DNA of 40,158 nucleotides from Candidatus Zixiibacteriota bacterium (GTDB taxonomy: Bacteria > SM23-81), in contig DAOVRJ010000001.1 in NCBI GenBank assembly GCA_030628225.1, positions 1 to 40,158 of the forward strand. The letters are read 5' to 3'. Both the position numbers and the translations under genes were made by a program. A model generated the notes under the pieces. That model ran no database searches and was not told the DNA's origin. It was given only the letters and a program-made list of their open reading frames with translations. Positions 1 to 8,648 of the stretch are shown here, piece after piece. The stretch's first letter is position 1, and each line of letters begins with the position of its first letter.

Positions 1-3
1 CTC

Positions 4-600
4 TCATCCCTTCCCCACCTCACTATCCAGCCGGCGGATCATTCCCAACAACCCCACCAGCGGCAACCCCACCACATTATAAAAACAGCCATCGATCCCG
101 CTGATCAAAAGCGCTCCTCTCCCCTGAATCCCATACGCCCCGGCCTTGTCCAGGGGCTCGCCGGTGGCCACGTACTCGGCGATCTCCTCATCGGCCAGCT
201 CCCGGAAGGTCACCTCGGTGCGTTCCACGTGAGAGATCCAGATATCTCCAGCTACGTCTATGAGCGTCAAGCCGGTATACACCTGGTGAGTTCTGCCGTT
301 GAGCTTTCTGAGCATCGCGGCGGCCTCCCGTTTGCCGGCAGGTTTTCCCAGAATTTCCCCGTCCAGTACCACCACGGTGTCCGCACCCAGAACCACACCG
401 GAGGAGAGTCTTTGGGCCACATCCCGAGCCTTGCGACGGGACAGCTCCACCACGTGGTCCTCGGGATCCACCGGGGCATCCACATCCTCGCTGACCCCGC
501 TGACCATCCGGCGGAAAGGAATGCCGGCCAGGTCCAGCAAATCCGCCCTTCTGGGAGATGCCGAGGCCAGTATCAGCTTGTCCTCTCGAGTCCAGCTCAT
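4..600 (-). CDS. maf: Maf-family nucleoside triphosphate pyrophosphatase
   Basis: A 198-residue protein of the Maf/HAM1-like fold, which hydrolyses non-canonical or excess NTPs (dTTP/UTP in the YhdE type) to monophosphate and pyrophosphate in the cytoplasm. The N-terminal signature SASPRR is at residues 13-18, the GADTVV segment with its catalytic-site Asp at 72-77, and the late GIQGRGA and [13 protein letters not shown] segments are also typical. Length is normal for the family. Its ATG overlaps the stop of dtd in an ATGA arrangement, so the two are probably translationally coupled. The SASPRR/GADTVV combination fits the dTTP/UTP type better than the m7GTP type, but substrate is inferred from family only. 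Confidence 0.95.
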   Translation of the reverse strand: MSWTREDKLILASASPRRADLLDLAGIPFRRMVSGVSEDVDAPVDPEDHVVELSRRKARDVAQRLSSGVVLGADTVVVLDGEILGKPAGKREAAAMLRKLNGRTHQVYTGLTLIDVAGDIWISHVERTEVTFRELADEEIAEYVATGEPLDKAGAYGIQGRGALLISGIDGCFYNVVGLPLVGLLGMIRRLDSEVGKG

Positions 601-1046
601 CGTTCCCTCTCCGATTCAAGGATCAGAGTTACCGGGCCATCGTTGTGGATATTCACGGACATGCGGGCTCCGAAACGACCCGTCTCCACCCTCAGTCCGC
701 TTTGCCGCAGAATGGCCACGAAATGCTCATACAGGGGCTCGGCCTTATCGGGTGGCGCCGCTTCAGTAAAGCTGGGCCGGCGTCCCTTGCGGCAATCCCC
801 GTAAAGGGTAAACTGGGAGATGGCCAGGATCTCCCCACCCACCTCCAGGACGGAGCGGTTCATCTTGCCCTGCTCATCCTCGAAGATGCGCAGGTGGAGA
901 CATTTTTCGGCCAGATAGCGGGCCTGGGACTCTGTATCATCGTGTCCGATGCCCACTAAGAGTACCAATCCCAGGCCGATCCGGCCGATGGATTGACCAT
1001 CAACTGTGACCTCTGCTTCGCTGACCCGTTGTAGGACGATTTTCAT
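597..1046 (-). CDS. dtd: D-aminoacyl-tRNA deacylase
   Basis: A 149-residue DTD-fold protein that hydrolyses D-aminoacyl-tRNA (and Gly-tRNA-Ala) to recycle the tRNA. It has the family N-terminus [17 protein letters not shown], the active-site segment [17 protein letters not shown] near residues 96-112, and the Gly-cisPro segment NDGPVTLIL near the C-terminus that enforces chirality. Length is standard. A GGGGGAG ribosome-binding site precedes the ATG. It forms a two-gene unit with maf. Upstream is a 292-bp gap made largely of short tandem repeats, so its promoter, if separate from the upstream genes, would lie in or next to that repeat block; I see no clear one. Confidence 0.97.
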   Translation of the reverse strand: MKIVLQRVSEAEVTVDGQSIGRIGLGLVLLVGIGHDDTESQARYLAEKCLHLRIFEDEQGKMNRSVLEVGGEILAISQFTLYGDCRKGRRPSFTEAAPPDKAEPLYEHFVAILRQSGLRVETGRFGARMSVNIHNDGPVTLILESERER

Positions 1047-1093
1047 GAATCATCTCCCCCTGAGTGGTCTCACAGGAAGCTCGTCTGCCGAGG

Positions 1094-1308
1094 TTCGAGA
1101 TTCGAGATTCGTTGAAAGAAAAACCGATGCTGGATTCTGGATGCTGGATCCTGGATTAAAGTCGAGAAGAACGGGATTCGGGATCCGGGATTCGTAAAGG
1201 CAAAGTTCAACTGCTTTTTCCATTTTGCATTTTTCACTTTGCACTTTTCATTTTGCATTTCACTTTTTGCATACTGCCTCCTGCCGACTGCTTACTGCTT
1301 ACTGGTTT
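1094..1308. repeat. Mosaic of degenerate 7-bp tandem repeats
   Basis: The 292-bp gap between dtd and the UbiA gene holds no gene but several blocks of 7-nt tandem repeats of different sequence. On the plus strand these are TTCGAGA units (1094-1110), CTGGATN units (1130-1157, four copies), and GGGATNC units (1173-1193, three copies). Then comes an unbroken run of 14 heptads (1211-1308) that drifts from TTGCATT/TTTCACT-like units to CTGCTTA-like units without losing the 7-nt phase. A shorter 6-nt pattern (ATTGCC/ATTGCT) follows at about 1311-1330. Heptameric short tandem repeats are known in cyanobacteria (STRR), but a chain of distinct families like this is unusual. Function is unknown. Confidence 0.85.
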
Positions 1309-1338
1309 TCTATTGCCATTGCTATTGCCTATTTATTT

Positions 1339-2178
1339 TCAAACCCAAACCCCGGCCAAAATCGCCGCCAGTCCCACCCACATATCCACTTTGAGTAATA
1401 GGCTCAACCGCCCCAAATGGTCAGGACTGGAATTCCGCTGGGAAGAGAAAATCACGTACAGCAGGGGAAAATCCACACCGAACACCACGATGATCAGATA
1501 GGCCAGCGAGTAGTGGCCGACGAGATGAGGTATCGGTGTGGCTGCAATCAATATACTGAAGGCCAGACCAGCCCATCGGAGGGCGGCGGGCACACCCACC
1601 ACCGCCGGCAGGGTCCGGGCCCCGGCTGCTCGATCGCCCACCTCATCCTGGGCATCCTTGAGGATCTCCCGTCCCAGATGGAAGAGAAAAGCGAAGCACG
1701 CCGGAACCAGGGCCGGGCCTGGTCTGCCTGTGGCGATCCCTCCATAGAGGAAAGCCAGGCCAGCGGCCAGAGCCACTGCCAGGTTGCCCCACAGAGGCAT
1801 CCTCTTCAGCCAGGCGCTGTAAGCCACCAGCAGAAGGACCACCAGGATGGCGATCAGCAACCCCCAGAGGCCAAGAGCGGGGCTGATGGCCACGCCCAGC
1901 ACCATGAGCATCACTGAAAAAGCGGTCGCCTGGGACCTGGTTAGCCGACCGGAGGGCAGGGGCCTGCCGGGCTTGTTGACCCGGTCTATCTGCACATCGA
2001 AAACATCGTTAATGGCGTTTGCCCCGCCGGTGATCAGCCCGGCCACCAAACAGGCAAGAAGGACCGGCAAGTCCGGGCGCAGCAAACCAGAGGCCAGAGC
2101 CCCCACCAGCACGGAGCCGGCGGCGATGACCACGTTCAGCGGCCTGCTTAATTGCAGGTAGGCAATCACTCGTCGCAT
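1339..2178 (-). CDS. UbiA-family prenyltransferase (archaeal DGGGP-synthase-like)
   Basis: A 279-residue integral membrane prenyltransferase with about eight or nine hydrophobic segments. The first Asp-rich motif is NDVFDVQIDRVNKPGRPLPS near residues 57-76, binding the prenyl diphosphate through Mg2+. The second is REILKDAQDEVGD near residues 170-182. This motif spelling resembles geranylgeranylglycerol-phosphate geranylgeranyltransferases (the archaeal ether-lipid enzyme) more than ubiquinone or menaquinone (MenA) enzymes, but those and a protohaem/chlorophyll role cannot be excluded. It follows the Omp85-like gene by 21 bp and may end that operon. Related enzymes are reported in FCB-group bacteria with potential for archaeal-type lipids; that this one makes such lipids is inference. 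Confidence 0.85.
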   Translation of the reverse strand: MRRVIAYLQLSRPLNVVIAAGSVLVGALASGLLRPDLPVLLACLVAGLITGGANAINDVFDVQIDRVNKPGRPLPSGRLTRSQATAFSVMLMVLGVAISPALGLWGLLIAILVVLLLVAYSAWLKRMPLWGNLAVALAAGLAFLYGGIATGRPGPALVPACFAFLFHLGREILKDAQDEVGDRAAGARTLPAVVGVPAALRWAGLAFSILIAATPIPHLVGHYSLAYLIIVVFGVDFPLLYVIFSSQRNSSPDHLGRLSLLLKVDMWVGLAAILAGVWV

Positions 2179-2199
2179 GAGGATACATCCTCCAGGGGC

Positions 2200-3984
2200 T
2201 TAAAACTCGTTGATCACCCCAAAATGCACCTTGCCATCGGCCAGACCATCCCCCTCACCCAACCCGTAGTCCACTCCGACGATGCCCAGCCGGGACTCTA
2301 AGCGCAACCCCACCCCATAGCCTATCTTCTCTCCGCTGACCTCCTGAACAACCTCTGTCAGGGGATCTATCTTCCGATAAAAATAGTGGCCCGCGTCCAG
2401 GAATAAAAAGCTCCACGAGCGGCGTCCCAGGAGGAAGCGATACTCCAGGTTGGCCCAGATAATCCGCGAGCCATGAAACTGCTCCTCCCGATAGCCGCGC
2501 AGCGTCCGGGCCCCACCCAGCTTGAACTGCTCGTTTAAGGGTACCACAACCTCATCGCTGTAAATCTCCCCCAGATGAAGGTTAACCGCCACCACCTGAT
2601 GCCGGAAAACCCTCACGTACTGCTCCAGCTCACCGGTGAACTCCGTGCTCTCCACCCGACTCCGGGCAGGCTGATATGTCTCGGTGGCCTGGTTCTTCTT
2701 AAAACGCTGGCGAATCATCGTCTGATATCGGCCGCCTCTCCGGGGGGCCAGAAGGTCATCCCGAATATCCAGCTCCAGCCAGACACCCGCCAGGTAGGAT
2801 CGGCTGCCGGGCAGATCCTGACCACCCTTTATATCGGGTATCACCCTCTGCCAGTCGAACATCACACCCCCTATAACGTGCTCCCCGATGGCGGAGTGGG
2901 CTTGAATTCCCAGATCCGTTTGGGCATATGAAGAATCCTGGTTGACCTGCTGGATGTAGCCACCCAGGGTCAGCGGCAGACCCAGAAGCCATGGTTCCTG
3001 ATAGGCGAAGCGCAGTTTTGAGGAAAGAGGATCGCACCGGCTCCAGGCGGCCTCCACTCTCCGGCCCGTGCCCATGAGGTTGCGAAAGGAGAGGTCCAAA
3101 AGACCAGTGAAGTATCCGTCCCGTTGCTCTGTGGCCGGCTGGTAGCCCAGCACTCCGTCGATGGTGTTGGTGCGGCCCTCCACCACCGGAACCACCAGCA
3201 CCGCCAGATCGGAGCGATCACCCGGCAGAACCTGAATTTCTCCCACCTCCCCAAAGAAACCCAGGCGCTGCAACCTTCTATGCCCCTGTTCTATGGCCCG
3301 TTGATTGTACAGGTCACCCTCATCTATGCCCAGCTCCCGGCAGATGACGGAGCTTTTAGTGATGGTGTTGCCCTCCGGCACCACCGACTGCACCCGGACC
3401 CGAGCACCTTCCTGGATGGTTAATCCAAAATCCAGGCGATCCTCCGCGGTCAACCGGAACTGAGTCACCTGGATCTGGCAGTAGGGATGGCCGTTGTTCT
3501 CGTAGACTGTCAACAGCCTCTGCACATCGGCCTCCAGAACATCGCCGCGGAAGACCTGTCCAGAGCGCAGGTCCATCTGCTCCTCTATGGTTTCCCGCCT
3601 GAGCCATCCCTTGCCCTGTATCTCCACCTGGCCTATACGCACCAGGGGACCTTCGTTAATAAGCAGAGTCAAATCCACTTGGGAAGAATCCTGGTTGAAA
3701 CTAAGCTTCGGCGGGAAGATATGCGCCCGAAGATAGCCCTCATCCCGGTACCAGCTGAGCAGACTTTGGATATCTCCCTCCAGGATGGCATCGTCCAAAG
3801 GCCGGCCCTCCCGGGTGACCATCATCTTCAAAATGGTCCGCGTCGAGGCGGCCTTGTGGCCCTGAATGTCCATCTTATGCAGCAGAGCTTGATCCTCTCC
3901 GGCGGCGCCGGACCACCAGCCCAACTGAAGGGAAAGCAAGATGAGCAAAAATGCCCTTCTGGCGATATCCACCATTTGTTCCAT
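2200..3984 (-). CDS. BamA/TamA-family (Omp85) outer-membrane protein
   Basis: A 594-residue protein with an N-terminal signal peptide (hydrophobic stretch at about 11-25), then roughly three POTRA domains (about 33-270) and a C-terminal 16-strand-type surface-antigen barrel (about 280-594) ending in the aromatic residue Phe typical of outer-membrane barrels. The barrel carries the conserved GGARTLRGY segment, matching the inward-folding RGF/RGY loop of Omp85 proteins. Size is close to TamA and shorter than BamA (usually five POTRA domains), so this is probably an accessory assembly or translocation factor. Only 10 bp separate it from the giant barrel gene upstream, which may be its substrate or partner (inference). 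Confidence 0.9.
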   Translation of the reverse strand: MEQMVDIARRAFLLILLSLQLGWWSGAAGEDQALLHKMDIQGHKAASTRTILKMMVTREGRPLDDAILEGDIQSLLSWYRDEGYLRAHIFPPKLSFNQDSSQVDLTLLINEGPLVRIGQVEIQGKGWLRRETIEEQMDLRSGQVFRGDVLEADVQRLLTVYENNGHPYCQIQVTQFRLTAEDRLDFGLTIQEGARVRVQSVVPEGNTITKSSVICRELGIDEGDLYNQRAIEQGHRRLQRLGFFGEVGEIQVLPGDRSDLAVLVVPVVEGRTNTIDGVLGYQPATEQRDGYFTGLLDLSFRNLMGTGRRVEAAWSRCDPLSSKLRFAYQEPWLLGLPLTLGGYIQQVNQDSSYAQTDLGIQAHSAIGEHVIGGVMFDWQRVIPDIKGGQDLPGSRSYLAGVWLELDIRDDLLAPRRGGRYQTMIRQRFKKNQATETYQPARSRVESTEFTGELEQYVRVFRHQVVAVNLHLGEIYSDEVVVPLNEQFKLGGARTLRGYREEQFHGSRIIWANLEYRFLLGRRSWSFLFLDAGHYFYRKIDPLTEVVQEVSGEKIGYGVGLRLESRLGIVGVDYGLGEGDGLADGKVHFGVINEF

Positions 3985-3994
3985 AACCTCTCGG

Positions 3995-6900
3995 TTAGAA
4001 AAAAGCTCTCATCTCGGCCCTGCCCGTATGGCGGGTGGGCCGTCCTGGCTGGGAACGCAGGGAATAGCTTGTCGTGGCGGAGATGTACTGATTAAGCCGA
4101 TAGTCCACGCTGAGGCTGTAGCGGTAATTGCTGCCCACACTGTTGCCCTGGGCCATCTCCCACGAAATGGCCGTCCCCTCGGGCTCTGCGGTCACATAGG
4201 CCCAGCCGAAATCACTCCTCAGCTTGCCCTTGACCAGAAAAGAATAGGAAACCCTGGGCGACAGGGAGATCATCCGCGATCTAGTTTGGCCAACAGCATC
4301 CTGATCTCCCCTGAATTCGGTCTTCAGAGAAAGCTCCAGGCTGCGTTCCGGGTAAAAAGTTCCCTCCACAGAAAGATCATCGGCCCGGATTCTGCTCTTG
4401 GGGACATCCTCCAGCTTGCGGAATCTGTTCTCATGTTCATACTCCAGCCGCAGCATCGGCCGGTTCCCCGGGGCCAGGTCTATCCGGATGGACCTTTTGA
4501 TCCTGAGATTTTCCTCGCCTCCGGAAATATACTGATTGTTCTCCTGGTCTGCGCTCTGATAACGGAGACGCACCCCCACATCCCTCCGCTGGGGAAAAAG
4601 AAAAAAGTCCTGCCGGAAAAAAATCTCTCCGCGGAGGGTAGTATCATCCCGCTGGAATTTATCCAGCCGCAGCAGATAAATAGCCATCTTATCCTGCTCA
4701 GTGGTCTTCTCGCCGATCTTTACGAATGTGTCGCTGGACAGATTGCGCATGAAATCCAGAACTCCGCCGCTCCGCTCAGCAACAGCCCGATGGGGCGTCA
4801 GGCGCAGACGCAGACCGACTGTTAGATCGGTAACCGGGATGGAATCGCCTACCGTCTCCGTGCGGAAAACCCAGTTCCCGTCAGGATCGGGAATATACTC
4901 CCCGTCCTCCAGGATATAGTCCCCCTTCCCCTCTCCAACATCCACGGGGATCCTCTGCTTCCTGCTGTCCTGGGTGTTGCTGACCTGGTAATCAACCTGA
5001 GTCTGTACCGCTCCTTTCAGAGGTGCGTAGTTGAGCTTAGTGTAGATGAGATCCACCTTGCTGTTGGCACCTTCCATCTCCTGAAACTGTAGGGTGCGCC
5101 TGGTGTGCTCCGCCGTGAAGGACAGGGATCGCCAGTTCCCAACGGCCAACCGGTTTTTTTGTGTGCGGCCGAGACTTTTTTTCAGCCATTTGCCATTATA
5201 GGCGTGATCCTGGCGATAGGTCAGCTGTGTTGAGATTGAGAGGGCTCCCAAACCCACCGTGGAGAGACCACCGCGAAATTGATCGTATCGCTTCCCGGAA
5301 GTCAAACGGCCAACTCCTGTCAGGTCCAATTCTTTCAATTCCCTTGATTCGCCCTCCCAGGAAAACAAAGGCTTGAGCCGCCAGAGGGTATGATCTGTCG
5401 TCAGTCCCCGTCGAATCCAGCGAGTGCGCTGGCCCGATGAGGATTCAAACCAAGGATACTTCCTTTCGCTTTCGATCAACTCGTAATGAACCGCCAGGTG
5501 GGGCAGACGACGAGGAGTGACCTCCGAGCTCAACCGCCTGCGAGTGGAGGAAAACAGGGATCCCCTGCTGAGCTGACCATATTCTGCGGACACTTTCGCG
5601 GTCGAAAAGGGTCGGTAAGTTCCAGAAATCTCCCTGACTTCCTCGGGATCTGGCTTCCTCTCCCGATCCAGATCCCAGCGACGATCATGTTCTACCTCCT
5701 CGCTGCGGCCCGGGGGACGAAAACGCTCATCTGTTGAGCGATACTCGCCCATCAAATCCAGGTGACCAAACCCGCGGGAACCCAACCTGATAGACTGGTT
5801 GATAAGCCTCCCCTCAAGGGCGATGCCGCGGCCCACGTTGTCGTCATCGCTTTTTCCAGACAGGGTATTGTCGTCTCTTAGGCTGATGCCCAACTCGGCT
5901 TTCAACCGTAGAGTGGAAGATGAAATAAGCTCTGCTTGAAAGTCAACCATGGACTGTTTGCTGGGCAGGGGCAGGTATATCCGGGGAAGGTAGCGCCGGT
6001 CACCATCACCCATGTAGACGTAGTAGTAGCGGTTGTCCTGCAGGCTGAACTGGCGAACGTATTCTCCGTTTCCCGATCCCACATCGCTGAATGCCACATT
6101 ATAGATGCCGATGGAGTCCGGCCCTACATACACGAAATAGGTAGAATCCACCCAAACATAGTCCCCCCTTCCTCCCGCGCTGGTGTCCACCAGAACCCAG
6201 CCGTTCCTCCAGGCCGCTTGGGAATCGTCTCCCGCCCCCTCCAGGATGGCCCGATCCTCCCTGGACAGGGCCACGTCGATGGGGTTATCGCCGTCGTCCG
6301 ATTCGCGAATGTACATCGTATGCAGTTTGAGCTTATCATCAAGCAAAGCAGTCCCACCATACCCTCCGTAGAAGCTGCGCTTGTACTTCTGACCGGAGTA
6401 CTCGTAGTCCACCACTATCCGGGAGTCGGCGGTGATCAGATGATGCATGCTGAAAGTGATCTCTCCGCTGCCATACTCGATGACGTAATCGTTGTTTTGC
6501 CCCCGGGTTACCCGTTCGCCACCCACCCACACCCGTTCCGTGCCGGCCAGCACGATGATGTCTGTCCCGCCCTGATCATCCGTCAGCTGATAGGGACCCT
6601 GTTTACCCTCTATTCCGGAAAAGCTCATGCTTCGAAAATATCCCCTGGAAACCGCTCCCGCCAGGGTAGCATGAATTCCCGGGAACTTGACAGCACCCTT
6701 GGCCCCCTGCAGCTTGCGATTAAACTGCCCGAACTCTCCCTGCAGATATGCGATCTCGAAGTCACCCAGGGTGGCCGTGGCGTTTCTGCTGCTGATCTCC
6801 ACCAGTACTTTGTCGATCTCCTCCAGCGTTTGGGTGTCTCCCTCCGGCTGCAGGGGACTGCTTTGATCGGACAGCAGGGCCACAACTTCCACATCGGTCG

Positions 6901-7453
6901 AGACCTTGCCGGAGATATTTACCTGCAGGGATTGTTCTAGAGAGAGGTCGCGATCTGAGCCCAGAGAGATGGCGAAGGTTTTACTTCCGCCCACTCTCAG
7001 GGCTGATGGAATGCTGGTCTTCGGAGGGGTTGTGGTTACAGCGGGGGCGGACGAGGTGAGAACCTGTGCCTCGCCCGGCTCACCTGTCTTTTGCCGATGA
7101 AAGTACTGCTTCTTCAGCAAAAAGGGCAATTTCTCATACTGTACGCGGATAAGAGAGGTTAATGATGGAGGGACAGTAAAAGTGATCAGACCCAGGTCAT
7201 AATCTATCCGGTAATCCAGAAGTTGAGTTAACGGTCGCTCATCTACCCAGACTCGCTCCCGATGGAGCAGAAGAAATTGGTCAGGAAGTTTAAAGGGGCC
7301 AGTCGTTCCATCTGTCTCTAGGAGAACGGTCCTGTGAAAAAGGGAATAGTACTGTTCCCCGGCGGGCTGTCCGGCACAGGAATCAACCTGGAGAAAAATA
7401 GCCCAAACCAGCAACAGGCAAGAAAACAGGTGGCCAACTGTCCTCGTGCTCAT
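3995..7453 (-). CDS. Large predicted outer-membrane beta-barrel protein, function unknown
   Basis: A 1152-residue protein with a signal peptide (about 1-27, cleavage near DSCAG). I do not recognise a named family. Two copies of a strand-pair motif are visible: RVWVDERPLTQLLDYRIDYD near residues 66-85, and TERVWVGGERVTRG followed by DYVIEYGSGEITF near 305-334. This pattern (a 'defined name, bracketed Y-x-I-D/E-Y, G-x-I-T-F' unit) also occurs in SprA-type type IX translocon proteins and in other FCB surface proteins. The second half is rich in alternating polar and hydrophobic segments and ends in AEMRAFF, consistent with a large barrel. It sits between the NHL lipoprotein and the Omp85-like gene with short gaps, so all three are likely co-transcribed. 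Confidence 0.7.
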   Translation of the reverse strand: MSTRTVGHLFSCLLLVWAIFLQVDSCAGQPAGEQYYSLFHRTVLLETDGTTGPFKLPDQFLLLHRERVWVDERPLTQLLDYRIDYDLGLITFTVPPSLTSLIRVQYEKLPFLLKKQYFHRQKTGEPGEAQVLTSSAPAVTTTPPKTSIPSALRVGGSKTFAISLGSDRDLSLEQSLQVNISGKVSTDVEVVALLSDQSSPLQPEGDTQTLEEIDKVLVEISSRNATATLGDFEIAYLQGEFGQFNRKLQGAKGAVKFPGIHATLAGAVSRGYFRSMSFSGIEGKQGPYQLTDDQGGTDIIVLAGTERVWVGGERVTRGQNNDYVIEYGSGEITFSMHHLITADSRIVVDYEYSGQKYKRSFYGGYGGTALLDDKLKLHTMYIRESDDGDNPIDVALSREDRAILEGAGDDSQAAWRNGWVLVDTSAGGRGDYVWVDSTYFVYVGPDSIGIYNVAFSDVGSGNGEYVRQFSLQDNRYYYVYMGDGDRRYLPRIYLPLPSKQSMVDFQAELISSSTLRLKAELGISLRDDNTLSGKSDDDNVGRGIALEGRLINQSIRLGSRGFGHLDLMGEYRSTDERFRPPGRSEEVEHDRRWDLDRERKPDPEEVREISGTYRPFSTAKVSAEYGQLSRGSLFSSTRRRLSSEVTPRRLPHLAVHYELIESERKYPWFESSSGQRTRWIRRGLTTDHTLWRLKPLFSWEGESRELKELDLTGVGRLTSGKRYDQFRGGLSTVGLGALSISTQLTYRQDHAYNGKWLKKSLGRTQKNRLAVGNWRSLSFTAEHTRRTLQFQEMEGANSKVDLIYTKLNYAPLKGAVQTQVDYQVSNTQDSRKQRIPVDVGEGKGDYILEDGEYIPDPDGNWVFRTETVGDSIPVTDLTVGLRLRLTPHRAVAERSGGVLDFMRNLSSDTFVKIGEKTTEQDKMAIYLLRLDKFQRDDTTLRGEIFFRQDFFLFPQRRDVGVRLRYQSADQENNQYISGGEENLRIKRSIRIDLAPGNRPMLRLEYEHENRFRKLEDVPKSRIRADDLSVEGTFYPERSLELSLKTEFRGDQDAVGQTRSRMISLSPRVSYSFLVKGKLRSDFGWAYVTAEPEGTAISWEMAQGNSVGSNYRYSLSVDYRLNQYISATTSYSLRSQPGRPTRHTGRAEMRAFF

Positions 7454-7498
7454 GCCCCCCCCAGCCTCTGAAGGTTCTTCCTCCCATCCCCTCAGCCC

Positions 7499-8515
7499 TC
7501 ACAGGCCTTCTGTTTCGGCTCGGCGCACGATCTGGAAGATCTGAACTCGCCCGTTCCCGGAGTCCAAGACGCAGAGCAAATCCGTGCCCGAGACGGCCAG
7601 GTCTATCGGCGAATGAAAGGATCCGTAGCCCGTGCCGGCGGCGCCCAGGCTGAAGAGCAATTCGCCCTGGGAGCTGAAGACGCAGATGCGATCATGGCCG
7701 GTATCGGCAACATAGAGATAGCCCTGGCCATCGGTTGCCACACCCTTCGGTCCCTTGAGCAACCCCTGACCTATGCTGCCCAGAAAACTGCCGAAGGCAT
7801 CGTAACGAGCGATGCGGTCATTTCCTGTGTCGGCAACGAAGACGGCGCTCCCGCGGCCGATTGTCAGACCCGCTGGTGTTCTTAGACGATCCGCAGCAGA
7901 GGTAAATCCTCCGAAGGAGCGTTCCAGCTCTCCGAAAGAGGTCAGTATCAACACCTGCTCGTTCTCCTCATCGCTGACATACAGCTCTCCTGTGGGAGCC
8001 ATCTCGATGTCCCGCAGGAATCCGAAAGCCAACGGCTCTTCCTCCTCCGTGGATGGTGGGATGCTGGACAGAAAGTTCAGATAGCGGTCAAAACGCTGCA
8101 CGCGCCGATTTTGAGAATCCACAACATAGATGTTTAACCCCTCCCGAGCAGACAGGCCCGTGGGCCGATTGAACCGTCCCTCACCCCATCCGAATCCCCC
8201 GATCTCCTCGATGAGGCGGCCGGCGGAATCGAATTTCTGCACCCGGTGATTCCCCGTGTCGGCCACATAGATATTCCCCTCTGGATCGACGGAGATACCC
8301 TGGGGATTCAGGAATTGGCCAGGACCGCTCCCGGGACTGCCGAAGGTCCGCTGAAACTTCAGCGCCCGGGGTGGAACGGAATGACCCGGCGCCCACCAGG
8401 AGGACCCGCTCTTTGTTCCGCTCGCCGAACAGGCCAGATATGAGCCAACGGCTAAAATCAACGCCGATGAAATCCAAATTGGAAAGTTCTGTCTGTGAAA
8501 TAGATCACTGAACAT
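7499..8515 (-). CDS. NHL-repeat six-bladed propeller, probable lipoprotein
   Basis: A 338-residue protein built of about six NHL repeats. The recurring blade signatures are YVADTGNHRVQKFD, YVVDSQNRRVQRFD, YVSDEENEQVLI, FVADTGNDRIARYD, YVADTGHDRICVF and CVLDSGNGRVQIF. The reading frame extends 33 codons further upstream to a GTG, but the ATG at 8515 is preferred: it follows a GGAGAG site and begins a signal sequence with a lipobox-like YLAC (Cys29). NHL propellers usually bind protein or peptidoglycan/sugar partners; no catalytic residues are apparent. It probably sits in the periplasm or at the outer membrane and belongs to the same transcription unit as the surface proteins around it. Confidence 0.85.
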   Translation of the reverse strand: MFSDLFHRQNFPIWISSALILAVGSYLACSASGTKSGSSWWAPGHSVPPRALKFQRTFGSPGSGPGQFLNPQGISVDPEGNIYVADTGNHRVQKFDSAGRLIEEIGGFGWGEGRFNRPTGLSAREGLNIYVVDSQNRRVQRFDRYLNFLSSIPPSTEEEEPLAFGFLRDIEMAPTGELYVSDEENEQVLILTSFGELERSFGGFTSAADRLRTPAGLTIGRGSAVFVADTGNDRIARYDAFGSFLGSIGQGLLKGPKGVATDGQGYLYVADTGHDRICVFSSQGELLFSLGAAGTGYGSFHSPIDLAVSGTDLLCVLDSGNGRVQIFQIVRRAETEGL

Positions 8516-8648
8516 GGCCTTTGCTCTCCGGAGAAATGTGTGGAGACAGCCAGCACGTCCAAGAGGTATTTGGGACCAGGAAAGGAGGGAACTTGGATGG
8601 CAGGAAAACGGCACAAGGCTAATGGGGGGTGCAAATCTACCGCTCGGC

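Noticed and set aside
1006-1501. Short open frames on both strands through the dtd-UbiA gap
   Set aside because: They are created by the 7-bp repeats, whose period of 7 leaves frames open, and have no ribosome-binding site or family-like sequence.
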